This document shows positions 45,925-54,019 of a DNA stretch of 64,000 nucleotides, in pieces (within the stretch, counting starts at the first letter, position 1; each line of letters opens with the position of its first letter). The translations under genes and the position numbers were made by a program. Below the pieces are notes generated by a model. It did not search any database. It worked only from the letters and a program-made list of their open reading frames with translations, and had not been told where the DNA came from. The DNA is from Microbacterium sp. SLBN-154 (GTDB lineage Bacteria; Actinomycetota; Actinomycetes; Actinomycetales; Microbacteriaceae). Where the stretch lies: assembly GCF_006715565.1 (NCBI RefSeq), contig NZ_VFNL01000001.1, forward strand, positions 2,790,001 through 2,854,000, read 5' to 3'.

Positions 45925-47087
45925 GGGGTCCTTCCGGTGGCGACGGTGATCAACATGCTCTCGATGGCCAGCGTCGGGGCGACGTTCTGCTCGAGATTTC
46001 GCCGGGTCTCGGAGATCTGATCGAGCACGACGAGCGTGCGCGAAGGCTGCCACTGATCGGCGAGAGCGCGGATGTCATCAGCGAACTCGCGATTGATCAT
46101 GTCGTCCTCCCGGCCGAACTGCCGCATGAGGACATCGCGGAACAGCGACTGAAGGTCGGTCAGGACGCGATCGATCCCGTCTCGCAGGCTCCTGGTGGCC
46201 CGACGCTTCTGGTCGTCCTCCAGCGCGGACAGCTGGCTGCGGACGGCGGGCGGCACGGGAGCTCCCTCGGCGATGCCGAGAGTACGCCGCAACTGCAGAC
46301 GCTCGACCTCGTCGCGCTCGGCGCTGAGAGCCTTGGCGTCATCGGTGGCCGCCGCGACGATGCGCGCGGCGACATCGACCGCGCCCCCCACACCGCGGAC
46401 GGAGAGGACGCCGGCGAGGGTCTCCGCGCGCCGCCGGCGCGCCGCGTCGTCGCTCGCCAAGCGCTGGGCCATGCCGATGTGCCGCTGGGCGTGCCGCGCC
46501 GACTGCTCGGCGATCTCCGGTGCCGCCCCGGTGCGGGCCGCGATGAGAGCGGCGACGTCGGCGACGTCGGGCTCGCGCAGCCGCACGGTGCGGACCCGCG
46601 ACCGGATCGTGGGAAGCAGGTCGGCGTCGCTCGGCGCGCACAGCACCCACACCGTCCGCTCGGGCGGCTCCTCCAGTGCCTTCAGGAGCACGTTGGACGT
46701 GCGCTCCGCCATCCGATCGGCGTCCTCGACGACGATGACCCGGTGCCGCCCGATGGAGGGCGCGAAGTACGCTCGCTCGACCAGCCGCCGGGCCTCGTCG
46801 ATACGGATGATGACCTGCTCGGTGCGCAGCGCCGTCAGGTCGGGATGGGTGCCTGCGAGCACCTGGCCGACGGCGGCGTCGTCGCCGGGCTCTGCGATCA
46901 GAGCGGCGGCGAACGCGTACGCGAGGGTCGATCGGCCCGATCCGGGCGGCCCGACGAGCAGCCACGCGTGCGTCATCGCACCGGGGTCGGCGGCGGCGGC
47001 CTGAAGGGCGGCCACGGCGTCGGGCTGCCCCCACACGCCGCGCCACGGATCGGTCGCCGTGCCGATCGTGGTCGCGGTGGCCTCCAT
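45921..47087 (-). CDS. holB: DNA polymerase III subunit delta'
   Basis: I choose the ATG at 47087 (388 residues) because TAGGCT is seven bases upstream; a GTG at 47138 that overlaps the tmk stop is an alternative and would add 17 residues. The AAA+ domain starts VWGQPDAVAALQAA. The Walker A box reads GPPGSGRST, with Arg in place of Lys, so nucleotide binding may be lost, and sensor 1 reads LLPTIRSRVRTVRLREP. It belongs to the sliding-clamp loader. Confidence 0.93.
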   Translation of the reverse strand: MEATATTIGTATDPWRGVWGQPDAVAALQAAAADPGAMTHAWLLVGPPGSGRSTLAYAFAAALIAEPGDDAAVGQVLAGTHPDLTALRTEQVIIRIDEARRLVERAYFAPSIGRHRVIVVEDADRMAERTSNVLLKALEEPPERTVWVLCAPSDADLLPTIRSRVRTVRLREPDVADVAALIAARTGAAPEIAEQSARHAQRHIGMAQRLASDDAARRRRAETLAGVLSVRGVGGAVDVAARIVAAATDDAKALSAERDEVERLQLRRTLGIAEGAPVPPAVRSQLSALEDDQKRRATRSLRDGIDRVLTDLQSLFRDVLMRQFGREDDMINREFADDIRALADQWQPSRTLVVLDQISETRRNLEQNVAPTLAIESMLITVATGRTP

Positions 47088-47134
47088 GGGCTTCAGCCTA
47101 ATCTTCCCGTCCGACACCCCGGCTGGGGGGTTGC

Positions 47135-47809
47135 TCACGATGTGCGGGCGTCCAGCAGTGCGGCGACGCGCGTACGCACGGCGACCGCGATCTCGTCGGC
47201 AGGCGCGGTGGCGTCGAGCACGAGGAAGCGCTCGGGCTCCGCGACGGCGAGGGAGAGGAACTCACCGCGCACTCTCGCGTGGAAATCATCCTGCTCGGCT
47301 TCGAGACGGTCGAACGGCTTGTCGTCGGCATCGCGACGCGCGCGCGCCGCCGCGGGGTCGAGGTCGAGCAGCACCGTGAGGTCGGGCAGCAGGCCCTCGG
47401 TGGCCCAGAGCGACAGATCGCGCACCTCGCCGGCGCCGAGCACCCGGCCGGCACCCTGGTAGGCGACCGAGGAGTCGAGATAGCGGTCCTGGATCACGAC
47501 ATCGCCGCGGGCGAGTGCTGGACGCACCACTGTCGCGACATGATGGGCCCGGTCGGCGGCGTAGAGCAGCGCCTCGGCACGCGGCGAGACGTCACCGCGG
47601 TGGTGGAGCACGATGTCACGGATGAGCACCCCCACCTCGGTCCCACCCGGTTCGCGGGTGCGGACCACTCGCCGACCCTGCGCTGTCAGCCACTTCTCCA
47701 GCAGCGCCGCCTGTGTGGTCTTGCCGGCGCCGTCGCCGCCCTCCAGAGTGAGGAACAGTCCGGATGCCGCGGGCTCCCCCTCCGACGCCACGGCGGCGCC
47801 GGAGCTCAC
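47135..47809 (-). CDS. tmk: Thymidylate kinase
   Basis: The protein has 224 residues. The P-loop is TLEGGDGAGKTTQ near residue 22, the DRYLDSSVAYQG segment (DR-Y/H motif) binds dTMP, and the lid has ARARRDADDKPFDRLE. It phosphorylates dTMP to dTDP. It overlaps the topA end by four bases and is directly upstream of holB, the standard topA-tmk-holB order in actinobacteria. Confidence 0.96.
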   Translation of the reverse strand: MSSGAAVASEGEPAASGLFLTLEGGDGAGKTTQAALLEKWLTAQGRRVVRTREPGGTEVGVLIRDIVLHHRGDVSPRAEALLYAADRAHHVATVVRPALARGDVVIQDRYLDSSVAYQGAGRVLGAGEVRDLSLWATEGLLPDLTVLLDLDPAAARARRDADDKPFDRLEAEQDDFHARVRGEFLSLAVAEPERFLVLDATAPADEIAVAVRTRVAALLDARTS

Positions 47810-50550
47810 TTCTTCTTCGCCGCGGGCTTGCGGGTGGTGGTGGTGCGTCGCGTCGTGCGTTTGGGCGCCGGGCCCTTCGCGCGCTTGTCGGCGATCAGCT
47901 GCACGGCGCGTTCGTAGGTGACATCCATCGCGTTCTCACCCCGGGGAATGGTGGCGTTCGTCTCGCCGTCGGTGACGTACGGGCCGAAACGGCCGTCGCG
48001 CAGCTTGATGGGCTTGCCGCTGACGGGATCGTTGTCGAACTCCTTCAACGCACTGGAGGCCTTGCGAGCGCCGTACTTCGGCTGCGCGTAGAGCGCCAGC
48101 GCCTGCTCGAGCGTGACATCGAAGATCTGCTGCTCCGATTCCAGCGAACGGGAGTCGGACCCCTTCTTCAGGTACGGGCCGAACCGCCCGTTCTGCGCCG
48201 TGATCGGTTCGCCCGACTCGGGATCCTCTCCGACCACGCGGGGCAGATCGAGCAGGCGCAGCGCGGTCTCGAGGTCGATCGTGTCGGGGGTCATCGACGC
48301 GAAGAGAGACGCGGTGCGGGGCTTGGGCGCCGCCTTGGCGGCATCCTTCTTGCCCTTCTTGGGAGCCTCCTCGATCACCTCGCCGGTGGCCTCGTCGACC
48401 TCGGCGGGCTCCTCGGGCTCGGTCTCTTCGATGTAGGGACCGAAGCGGCCGTCCTTGACCACGACCAGCTTTCCGTTGGCCGGGTTGGTGCCGAGGACGC
48501 GGTTGCCCGCGACGGGGGCGTCGCGCAGCTCCTGCACCTTCTCGGGGGTGAGCTCGTCGGGGGCGAGGTCGTCGGGGATGTTGACCCGGCGCGGCTCGGC
48601 CTCGGGCTGCTCGGGATCGGTGATCTCGAGGTAGGGCCCGAACTTGCCGAAACGCAGGGTGGCGGTGTCGGTGATGCGGGTGGAGTTCAGCTCGCGGGCG
48701 TCGATCTCGCCGAGGTTCTCGACGATGTTGCGCAGGCCCGGGTGCTCCTCGTTGCCGAAATAGAAGGCGCGGAGCCAATCGGTGCGACGCTGCTCGCCAC
48801 GCGCGATGCGGTCGAGGTCGTCCTCGAGGGCGGCGGTGAAGTCGTAGTCGACGAGGTCGGCGAAGTGCTGTTCGAGCAGTCGCACCACGCTGAAGGCGAG
48901 CCAGCTGGGCACGAGGGCTTGTCCGCGCTTGCGGACGTAGCCGCGATCGAGGATCACGTCGATGATGCTCGCGAACGTCGAGGGGCGCCCGATCCCCTTC
49001 TCCTCCAGGGCCTTGACCAGGCTCGCCTCGGTGTAGCGCGGTTTCGGCGACGTCGCGTGACCCTTGGCTTCGATGTCGCGGAGGCGCACCTGGTCGCCCA
49101 CGCTCAGCACGGGCAGGGACTGATCGTCGCTGCGGTGGGCATCACCCCGCTTCTCGTCGGTGCCCTCCTCGTACGCCTCGAGGAAGCCCTTGAAGGTGTA
49201 TACGGTGCCCGACGCGGTGAATTCGGCGCGCTGGACGACGCCGTCGACCGAGACGTCCGCGGTGACGGTCACCGTCGTCGTCTCGTACTTGGCGTCGGAC
49301 ATCTGGCTGGCGATGGTGCGCTTCCAGATGAGGTCGTACATCCGCAGCTCGTCGCGATCGAGCTGATCCTTCACGGAGGACGGCGTCCGGAAATCCTCAC
49401 CCGAGGGGCGGATCGCCTCGTGGGCCTCCTGGGCGTTCTTGCTGTTGTTGCGGTACGCCCGGGGATTGGCCGGTACGGCCTTATCGCCGTAGAGGCTCAC
49501 CGCCTGCGCACGAGCCGCCGTGACCGCCTGGGCCGACAGCGCCGTCGAGTCGGTGCGCATATAGGTGATGTAGCCCTTTTCGTACAGACGCTGTGCCACG
49601 CCCATGGCGTGCTTGGCGCTCATCGAGAGCTTCCGCCCCGCCTCCTGCTGCAGCGTCGAGGTGGTGAAGGGGGGCTTGGGGCTGCGGGTGCCGGGCTTGG
49701 ATTCCAGACCCGAGACGGATGCTTCGCCGGCCGCTTCCAGCGCGGCGGCCAGGGCACGGGCCCGAGCCTCGTCGAGGACGACGACCGCCTTCTTCAATCG
49801 ACCGGTGTCGTCGAAGTCGGTGCCGCGGGCGAGGGCGGCGCCGTCCAGGCGCGCGAGACGCGCGGTGAACGGCTGCGCACCGTCGGCGAGCGATCCCTTG
49901 ACCGCTCCCGTCTCGACGTCCCAGTAGCTGGCCGTGACGAAGGCCATCCGCTCGCGCTCGCGATCGACCACCATCCGGGTGGCCGCGGATTGCACACGAC
50001 CGGCGCTCAACGCCGCGCCTTCCCGACCGCTGCCGACCTTGCGCCAGAGAACCGGTGAGACATCCCAGCCGTAGAGCCGGTCGAGGACGCGCCGGGTCTC
50101 CTGCGCGTCGACGAGGGCGTGATCGAGTTCGCGGGTGTTGTCGACGGCGGCGCGGATGGCGTCTTTCGTGATCTCGTGGAAGACCATGCGCTTGACGGGC
50201 ACCTTGGGCTTGAGCACCTCGAGCAGGTGCCACGCGATCGCCTCGCCCTCGCGGTCCTCATCGGTGGCGAGGAGGACTTCGTCGGCCCCCTTCAACGCAC
50301 GCTTGAGTTCGGCGACGGTCTTGGTCTTGCGGTCGTTGACGACGTAGAGGGGATCGAAGTCGTTGTCGATGTCGATCGAGTACTTGCCGTACGCGGCCTT
50401 CTTGTCGGCCGGGATGTCCTTCTTGTTCGCCAGGTCGCGGATGTGCCCGACCGAGCTGAGCACCTCGTATCCGTCGCCGAGGTACCCCTGAATGGAGCGC
50501 ATCTTCGTCGGGGACTCGACGATGACGAGCTTCTTGCCTGTGGATGCCAC
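47806..50550 (-). CDS. topA: DNA topoisomerase I (type IA)
   Basis: I choose the GTG at 50550 (914 residues), with AAGGA five bases upstream. The Toprim domain starts KLVIVESPTKMRSIQGYLG and has DEDREGEAIAWH. The active-site Tyr lies in YITYMRTDSTALS near residue 330. The C-terminal third replaces zinc ribbons with several FGPYL/FGPYI repeats and ends in a Lys/Arg/Thr tail, the usual actinobacterial design. It relaxes negative supercoils. TATGGT at 50573-50578 on the minus strand is the likely -10 element. Confidence 0.96.
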   Translation of the reverse strand: MASTGKKLVIVESPTKMRSIQGYLGDGYEVLSSVGHIRDLANKKDIPADKKAAYGKYSIDIDNDFDPLYVVNDRKTKTVAELKRALKGADEVLLATDEDREGEAIAWHLLEVLKPKVPVKRMVFHEITKDAIRAAVDNTRELDHALVDAQETRRVLDRLYGWDVSPVLWRKVGSGREGAALSAGRVQSAATRMVVDRERERMAFVTASYWDVETGAVKGSLADGAQPFTARLARLDGAALARGTDFDDTGRLKKAVVVLDEARARALAAALEAAGEASVSGLESKPGTRSPKPPFTTSTLQQEAGRKLSMSAKHAMGVAQRLYEKGYITYMRTDSTALSAQAVTAARAQAVSLYGDKAVPANPRAYRNNSKNAQEAHEAIRPSGEDFRTPSSVKDQLDRDELRMYDLIWKRTIASQMSDAKYETTTVTVTADVSVDGVVQRAEFTASGTVYTFKGFLEAYEEGTDEKRGDAHRSDDQSLPVLSVGDQVRLRDIEAKGHATSPKPRYTEASLVKALEEKGIGRPSTFASIIDVILDRGYVRKRGQALVPSWLAFSVVRLLEQHFADLVDYDFTAALEDDLDRIARGEQRRTDWLRAFYFGNEEHPGLRNIVENLGEIDARELNSTRITDTATLRFGKFGPYLEITDPEQPEAEPRRVNIPDDLAPDELTPEKVQELRDAPVAGNRVLGTNPANGKLVVVKDGRFGPYIEETEPEEPAEVDEATGEVIEEAPKKGKKDAAKAAPKPRTASLFASMTPDTIDLETALRLLDLPRVVGEDPESGEPITAQNGRFGPYLKKGSDSRSLESEQQIFDVTLEQALALYAQPKYGARKASSALKEFDNDPVSGKPIKLRDGRFGPYVTDGETNATIPRGENAMDVTYERAVQLIADKRAKGPAPKRTTRRTTTTRKPAAKKK

Positions 50551-50631
50551 GGGGGTCCTTTCTTCGTTGCACACCATACACACCGCACAGGGGGGTGATC
50601 GCTGAGAGCGGGCGCGGCGTTCCCGGCCGCG

Positions 50632-50955
50632 TCATGGGAAAGCGGGCGGCCCGGCGCGGGCCGACGCCGACACCGGAAGGCCGAGGACGCGGCCCTCGAC
50701 CGCGACGGTCGCGATGAGGTCGTCGAGCTCGCAGCGGATGAGCTCGGCTCCGATGGTGGCCGCCAGCTGCTCGGCTCGCTCGCAGGGTACCCCCGACAGC
50801 ACGCCGGACGCGGCGTCGGCGGCGGCGAGCGCGGCCGCATCGGCGACGCCCGCCACGCGCTGGGCCTGGACCGCGGCGCCGCCCATGGCGAGCAGACCCA
50901 CCGCGAGAGCGGCGGTCACGCCGACGGCGCCGACGGCGAGCGACGTGCCGGCCAC
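50632..50955 (-). CDS. TadE-like secretion-neighbourhood protein
   Basis: The protein has 107 residues from a GTG. An N-terminal hydrophobic helix (AVGAVGVTAALAVGLLAMGGAA) is followed by VQAQRVAGVADAAALAAADAA, the helix of TadE-like pseudopilins. It corresponds in position and form to the Rv3655c-type protein at the end of mycobacterial tad loci. Two Cys residues near 58 and 75 may pair outside the membrane. Confidence 0.82.
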   Translation of the reverse strand: MAGTSLAVGAVGVTAALAVGLLAMGGAAVQAQRVAGVADAAALAAADAASGVLSGVPCERAEQLAATIGAELIRCELDDLIATVAVEGRVLGLPVSASARAGPPAFP

Positions 50956-50959
50956 CGGA

Positions 50960-51301
50960 TCACCATCCCCCGGACAGACCGCAGCTGCGCGCCGTCAGGG
51001 TCATCGGCAGGACGGGGTGGGCCGGCGCGGCGGCCGACACGCACACGAGATCTCCTTCGCGCGACACGGTACCCCGGGCACCCGCCAGCGCAGCCCCGAT
51101 CGCGCCCTGGACGCGCGCCGTGTCTTCGCCTCGCGCGGCGAGGCGCGCCGCGTCTGCGGCGGCGTCCTGCAGCCGCACCTGCTGGGCCGAAACCGTCAGC
51201 GCGGCGACCGAAAGCAGGACCACGACGATGACGGCGGGCAGCGCCACCGCGAACTCGGCGACGACCGACCCCCGGTCGCCGCCGAGCTCACGGCCTCTCA
51301 C
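50960..51301 (-). CDS. TadE-family pseudopilin
   Basis: The protein has 113 residues from a GTG that overlaps the upstream stop by four bases. GSVVAEFAVALPAVIVVVLL carries the TadE prepilin-like Glu (E-F) five residues before the hydrophobic helix. The exposed part has RLQDAAADAARLAARGED. Pseudopilins of this type are minor components of Flp-type pili or secretion systems. Confidence 0.86.
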   Translation of the reverse strand: MRGRELGGDRGSVVAEFAVALPAVIVVVLLSVAALTVSAQQVRLQDAAADAARLAARGEDTARVQGAIGAALAGARGTVSREGDLVCVSAAAPAHPVLPMTLTARSCGLSGGW

Positions 51302-51516
51302 GCCACCGTCAGCGCGCGGCGGACCAGTTCGGTCAGGATGCCCCGCACCTCGTCGCTGCGCATGATCAGGACGAGAAGGCCGGCAAAAGCGACGGCGGCC
51401 ATCGTCGCGATGGCGTACTCGGCGGTCGCCGCGCCGGTGTCGTCGGTGAACAGGGTCGCGGCGCGGTGGCGCGTCAGGCGGATCGCGCGCGTGGTGGTGT
51501 CGTGCGGGTGGGTCAT
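51298..51516 (-). CDS. DUF4244 Flp-pilin-like protein
   Basis: The protein has 72 residues from the ATG at 51516, chosen because GAGAAG precedes it; a start at 51573 is possible. The motif DDTGAATAEYAIATMAAVAF matches Flp prepilins: a Gly before the cleavage point, the conserved Glu-Tyr and a hydrophobic helix. It is probably the major pilin-like subunit of this locus. Confidence 0.82.
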   Translation of the reverse strand: MTHPHDTTTRAIRLTRHRAATLFTDDTGAATAEYAIATMAAVAFAGLLVLIMRSDEVRGILTELVRRALTVA

Positions 51517-51569
51517 GGTGGTCACTTCTCTCTGCGATGGGTTGGACGGTGGGCACGTTCGTTGATGGG

Positions 51570-52484
51570 TCACAGGCTGAGCGCCGACGAGGACAGGACG
51601 CTGAGGAACATGGGTCCGACCCCGAGGAGCAGGAACGCAGGAAGCGTGCAGACGCCGAGCGGCAGGAGAAGCTTCGTCGCGAGCTTCGCGGCGCGGAGCC
51701 TGCCCTCGACGCGGGCCTGGTGACGCGCGAGCGCGGCAGCGGCGCGCAACAGCTCGACAGCGGGCACCCCGGCCTTCCGTGACAGATCGAGGAGGCCGAC
51801 CGTCGCGGGTGCAGGAGGGGTTCCGGAGGCCGCGGCGACGAGTGTCCTCGCCCGCTCGATCGAGACGCCGCCGCTGAGGGCGATCGCCAGAAGCTCTCCG
51901 TCGAGGCCCGCGATCCCACCGGGCGGCCGGGCCCTGCGGGCGAGGGATGCCGTCCAGCGCCGCGCGATGAGGATGAGGGCGCCGCCGGTGACGAGGCAGG
52001 CGATACCCAGGGGGTGCGTGGTGAGGATGCCGACCGTGTCGAAGCCGAGCAGAAGCCCCAGCGCGACCCCGAGGAGGGGCAGCCAGCCGATCAGCCGGGC
52101 GGTCCCGGTGGGCTCTGCCAGGGCCACCCGGATCTCATCCGCAGCCTCCTGCGCATCGCGGAGGGCGACGGCGAGACCGCGCAGGCTCGGCGCGAGAGGC
52201 GCCCCGACGACGGTGGCAACCTCCCATGCCGCCCCGACCTCCCGCCAGGGGCTCGCCTCCGGCCCCGTTCCGCTGATCGCCGACGCGAGGGCAGCGCCGC
52301 CTCGTCGCCGGTCGCGGATCGTCCGCGCCGCGGCATCGCCGGTCTCTGCGAGGTGCTCCCACGCGCGATCGGGTGTCACCCCCGCCTGGAGGAGGACCGC
52401 CAGTTTCAGGACGGTGTCGGCGGCGGGGGGCGAGGGCGGAGCGGGCGAGGCCCGACCGGGGAGACGGGCGAGGAGCGCGCTCAT
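51570..52484 (-). CDS. Type II secretion F-domain membrane protein (TadB/TadC type)
   Basis: The protein has 304 residues with membrane helices near 135-175 and at the C-terminus (LLLPLGVCTLPAFLLLGVGP). T2SSF cytoplasmic helices carry LQAGVTPDRAWEHLAETGDA and LSGGVSIERARTLV. Many tad loci have two such proteins; here only one is encoded. Its ATG overlaps the tadA stop (ATGA). Confidence 0.85.
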   Translation of the reverse strand: MSALLARLPGRASPAPPSPPAADTVLKLAVLLQAGVTPDRAWEHLAETGDAAARTIRDRRRGGAALASAISGTGPEASPWREVGAAWEVATVVGAPLAPSLRGLAVALRDAQEAADEIRVALAEPTGTARLIGWLPLLGVALGLLLGFDTVGILTTHPLGIACLVTGGALILIARRWTASLARRARPPGGIAGLDGELLAIALSGGVSIERARTLVAAASGTPPAPATVGLLDLSRKAGVPAVELLRAAAALARHQARVEGRLRAAKLATKLLLPLGVCTLPAFLLLGVGPMFLSVLSSSALSL

Positions 52485-53506
52485 CGGCCGGCCACCTCCT
52501 CGAGCTCCACGGGCGCGATCTCGAGCCGGCCGGTCGACGAGAGCTGCGGACGCCCGGCGCCAGCGAGGCGGCGCCCGGTCCCGCTCCTCTCGACATGCAG
52601 TACCACGTCGATCGCGCTGGTCACCTGCCGGGCGAGCGCGTGGTCCCCGAGTCCTGCCAGCGCGCCGAGTGCTTCGAGCCGGGTGGCGACGTCGCCGAGC
52701 CCGTTCGCGTGCACGGTTCCCGCACCTCCGTCATGACCGGTGTTCAGCGCCGAGAGGAGCTCACGCACCTCTGCTCCGCGGCACTCCCCCACCACCAGCC
52801 GGTCGGGACGCATCCGCAGCGCTTCACGCACGAGCCGAGCCAGGGCGATCTCGCCCGCCCCCTCGAGGTTGGCCTGGCGCGCCTCGAGCCGAGCATGGTG
52901 CGGATGCGAGAGACGCAGCTCCGCGACATCCTCGATCGTGACGATCCTCTCCTCCGCGGGGGCGGCGGAGAGCAGGGCGGCGAGAAGCGTGGTCTTCCCG
53001 GCGCCGGCGGCGCCGCTCACGAGCACGTTCGCCCGTCGGGCGACCAACCGCTCGAGCGCGCGCTGGGCGGGCGGGTCGAACATGCCCGTCGCGGCGAGAT
53101 CGTCCAGCGTCGGGGTACCCAGCCGCGGGATGCGCAGGGAGATGAGGGTGCCCTCCGGCGAGATCGGCGGAAGTACCGCGTGGACGCGGATCCCGCCCTC
53201 CAGACGCACATCGACGCACGGCGTCGCGTCGTCGATGTGGCGACCGCCCGCACCGATGAGGTGCACGGCCAGATCGCGGACCTCGTCCTCTCCGGCACGC
53301 CACCCGTCCGCGCGCCGGGGCCCCGCTCCGCGGTCGACGAACAGACCCTGTGCACCGTTGACGAAGACGTCCGACACCTCCGGGTCGTCGATGAACGGCG
53401 AGAAGGCGTCGAGGACCGCCGGCCGTCGAACCCCGGCCGATGCGGGTTCGCCGGCGGCGTCGACGCCTCCCGCGATACGGGGACGGACGACGAACGGGAT
53501 CGACAT
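52481..53506 (-). CDS. tadA: TadA-family secretion ATPase (CpaF-like)
   Basis: The protein has 341 residues. Walker A is VSGAAGAGKTTLLAAL, the Asp box reads ERIVTIEDVAELRL, Walker B is LRMRPDRLVVGECRGAEVREL and the His box is GGAGTVHANGLGDVATRLEAL. The ATG at 53506 has TACGGT seven bases upstream, so a longer frame to 53752 is rejected. It powers pilin-like assembly. The CpaE-like gene that usually precedes it in relatives is absent. Confidence 0.92.
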   Translation of the reverse strand: MSIPFVVRPRIAGGVDAAGEPASAGVRRPAVLDAFSPFIDDPEVSDVFVNGAQGLFVDRGAGPRRADGWRAGEDEVRDLAVHLIGAGGRHIDDATPCVDVRLEGGIRVHAVLPPISPEGTLISLRIPRLGTPTLDDLAATGMFDPPAQRALERLVARRANVLVSGAAGAGKTTLLAALLSAAPAEERIVTIEDVAELRLSHPHHARLEARQANLEGAGEIALARLVREALRMRPDRLVVGECRGAEVRELLSALNTGHDGGAGTVHANGLGDVATRLEALGALAGLGDHALARQVTSAIDVVLHVERSGTGRRLAGAGRPQLSSTGRLEIAPVELEEVAGR

Positions 53507-53631
53507 GCCCTCGACCGTAGGCACGGCACACACCGCACACGGCGCCGGAGACGGGACCGGTGGACAGTCGAGCAGCCGGCGAAGATGTGCAGGAGACGAC
53601 GAGTGATCGCCCCCTCGTGATGCCCCGCCCC

Positions 53632-53692
53632 CGCGACTCGTCAGAAAGCGCGGCCCGAATCGCGCGGAGGCCGCAGTATCTGACGGGTCGCG
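53632..53692. other. Long hairpin near the tadA side of the gap
   Basis: CGCGACTCGTCAGA (53632-53645) pairs with TCTGACGGGTCGCG (53679-53692) over 14 bp with one G-T wobble. An inner helix GCGGCC/GGCCGC lies within. It could be part of a longer 6C transcript, a terminator backup or a separate RNA. The strand is undetermined. Confidence 0.5.
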
Positions 53693-53726
53693 ACGTGCAT
53701 CAACGGCTAGCCGACCCGAGACGGCC

Positions 53727-53837
53727 ACAAGCAGAAGGAGGCGGTATCCCATTGGGGGGAATGGGATACCGCCTCCTGCGACGCCCTGGCTCGGGGGGAT
53801 GGGCGGGCGTCGCGAATGCCAGAATCGAAGTTCGGCC
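53727..53837 (-). ncRNA. 6C RNA (B11-like small RNA)
   Basis: On the minus strand two adjacent hairpins each display a loop with six consecutive C residues, the defining feature of the actinobacterial 6C motif. Hairpin 1 has a 9-bp stem (GCGACGCCC/GGGCGTCGC, arms 53805-53813 and 53778-53786) and an 18-base loop. Hairpin 2 has a perfect 17-bp stem (53737-53753 with 53760-53776), a CCCCCC loop, and is followed by TTCTGCTTGT, a terminator-like end. In Mycobacterium tuberculosis the homolog B11 lies next to Rv3660c, part of a tad-like locus, as here. C-rich loops are thought to pair with purine-rich ribosome binding sites. Confidence 0.9.
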
Positions 53838-53844
53838 GGTGAAG

Positions 53845-53872
53845 ATCATACGCAGTCGTCACAGGCCGGCAA
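53845..53872 (-). promoter_or_regulatory. Promoter of the 6C RNA
   Basis: On the minus strand TTGCCG (53867-53872) and TATGAT (53845-53850) are 16 bases apart. It is the best -10 match to TATAAT that I saw in the window. The start is predicted near 53837. Confidence 0.75.
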
Positions 53873-54019
53873 AACGACGGCGGCGATCTCTCATCGGAAT
53901 ATCACATTCGTCTCATCCACCCACTAACGGAGGTAGTGAGGCATCGCGGGGCATCGGTACCCTCACGAGTGTTGTGGCCGGAGACGGCACCCCGTTCGCC
54001 CGCGAAGGAGCGCGCACCG

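Larger units (their letters stand above)
53507..54019. other. Intergenic region between tadA and acs (513 bases)
   Basis: No credible coding frame is present. It contains, in order, a long hairpin at 53632-53692, the 6C RNA at 53727-53837 with its own promoter, and the acs leader with GAAGGAG at 54004-54010. A TACCCT hexamer near 53958 may be the acs -10 element. Confidence 0.7.

Noticed and set aside
47764..50058. 764-codon open frame antisense to topA
   Set aside because: Mirrors topA codons, with Gly/Leu/Val/Arg-rich sequence and no domains.
53632..53872. Ms1/6S-like RNA covering the whole gap
   Set aside because: The two C6 loops and internal terminator identify the promoter-proximal part as 6C RNA; nothing supports a 300-base RNA.
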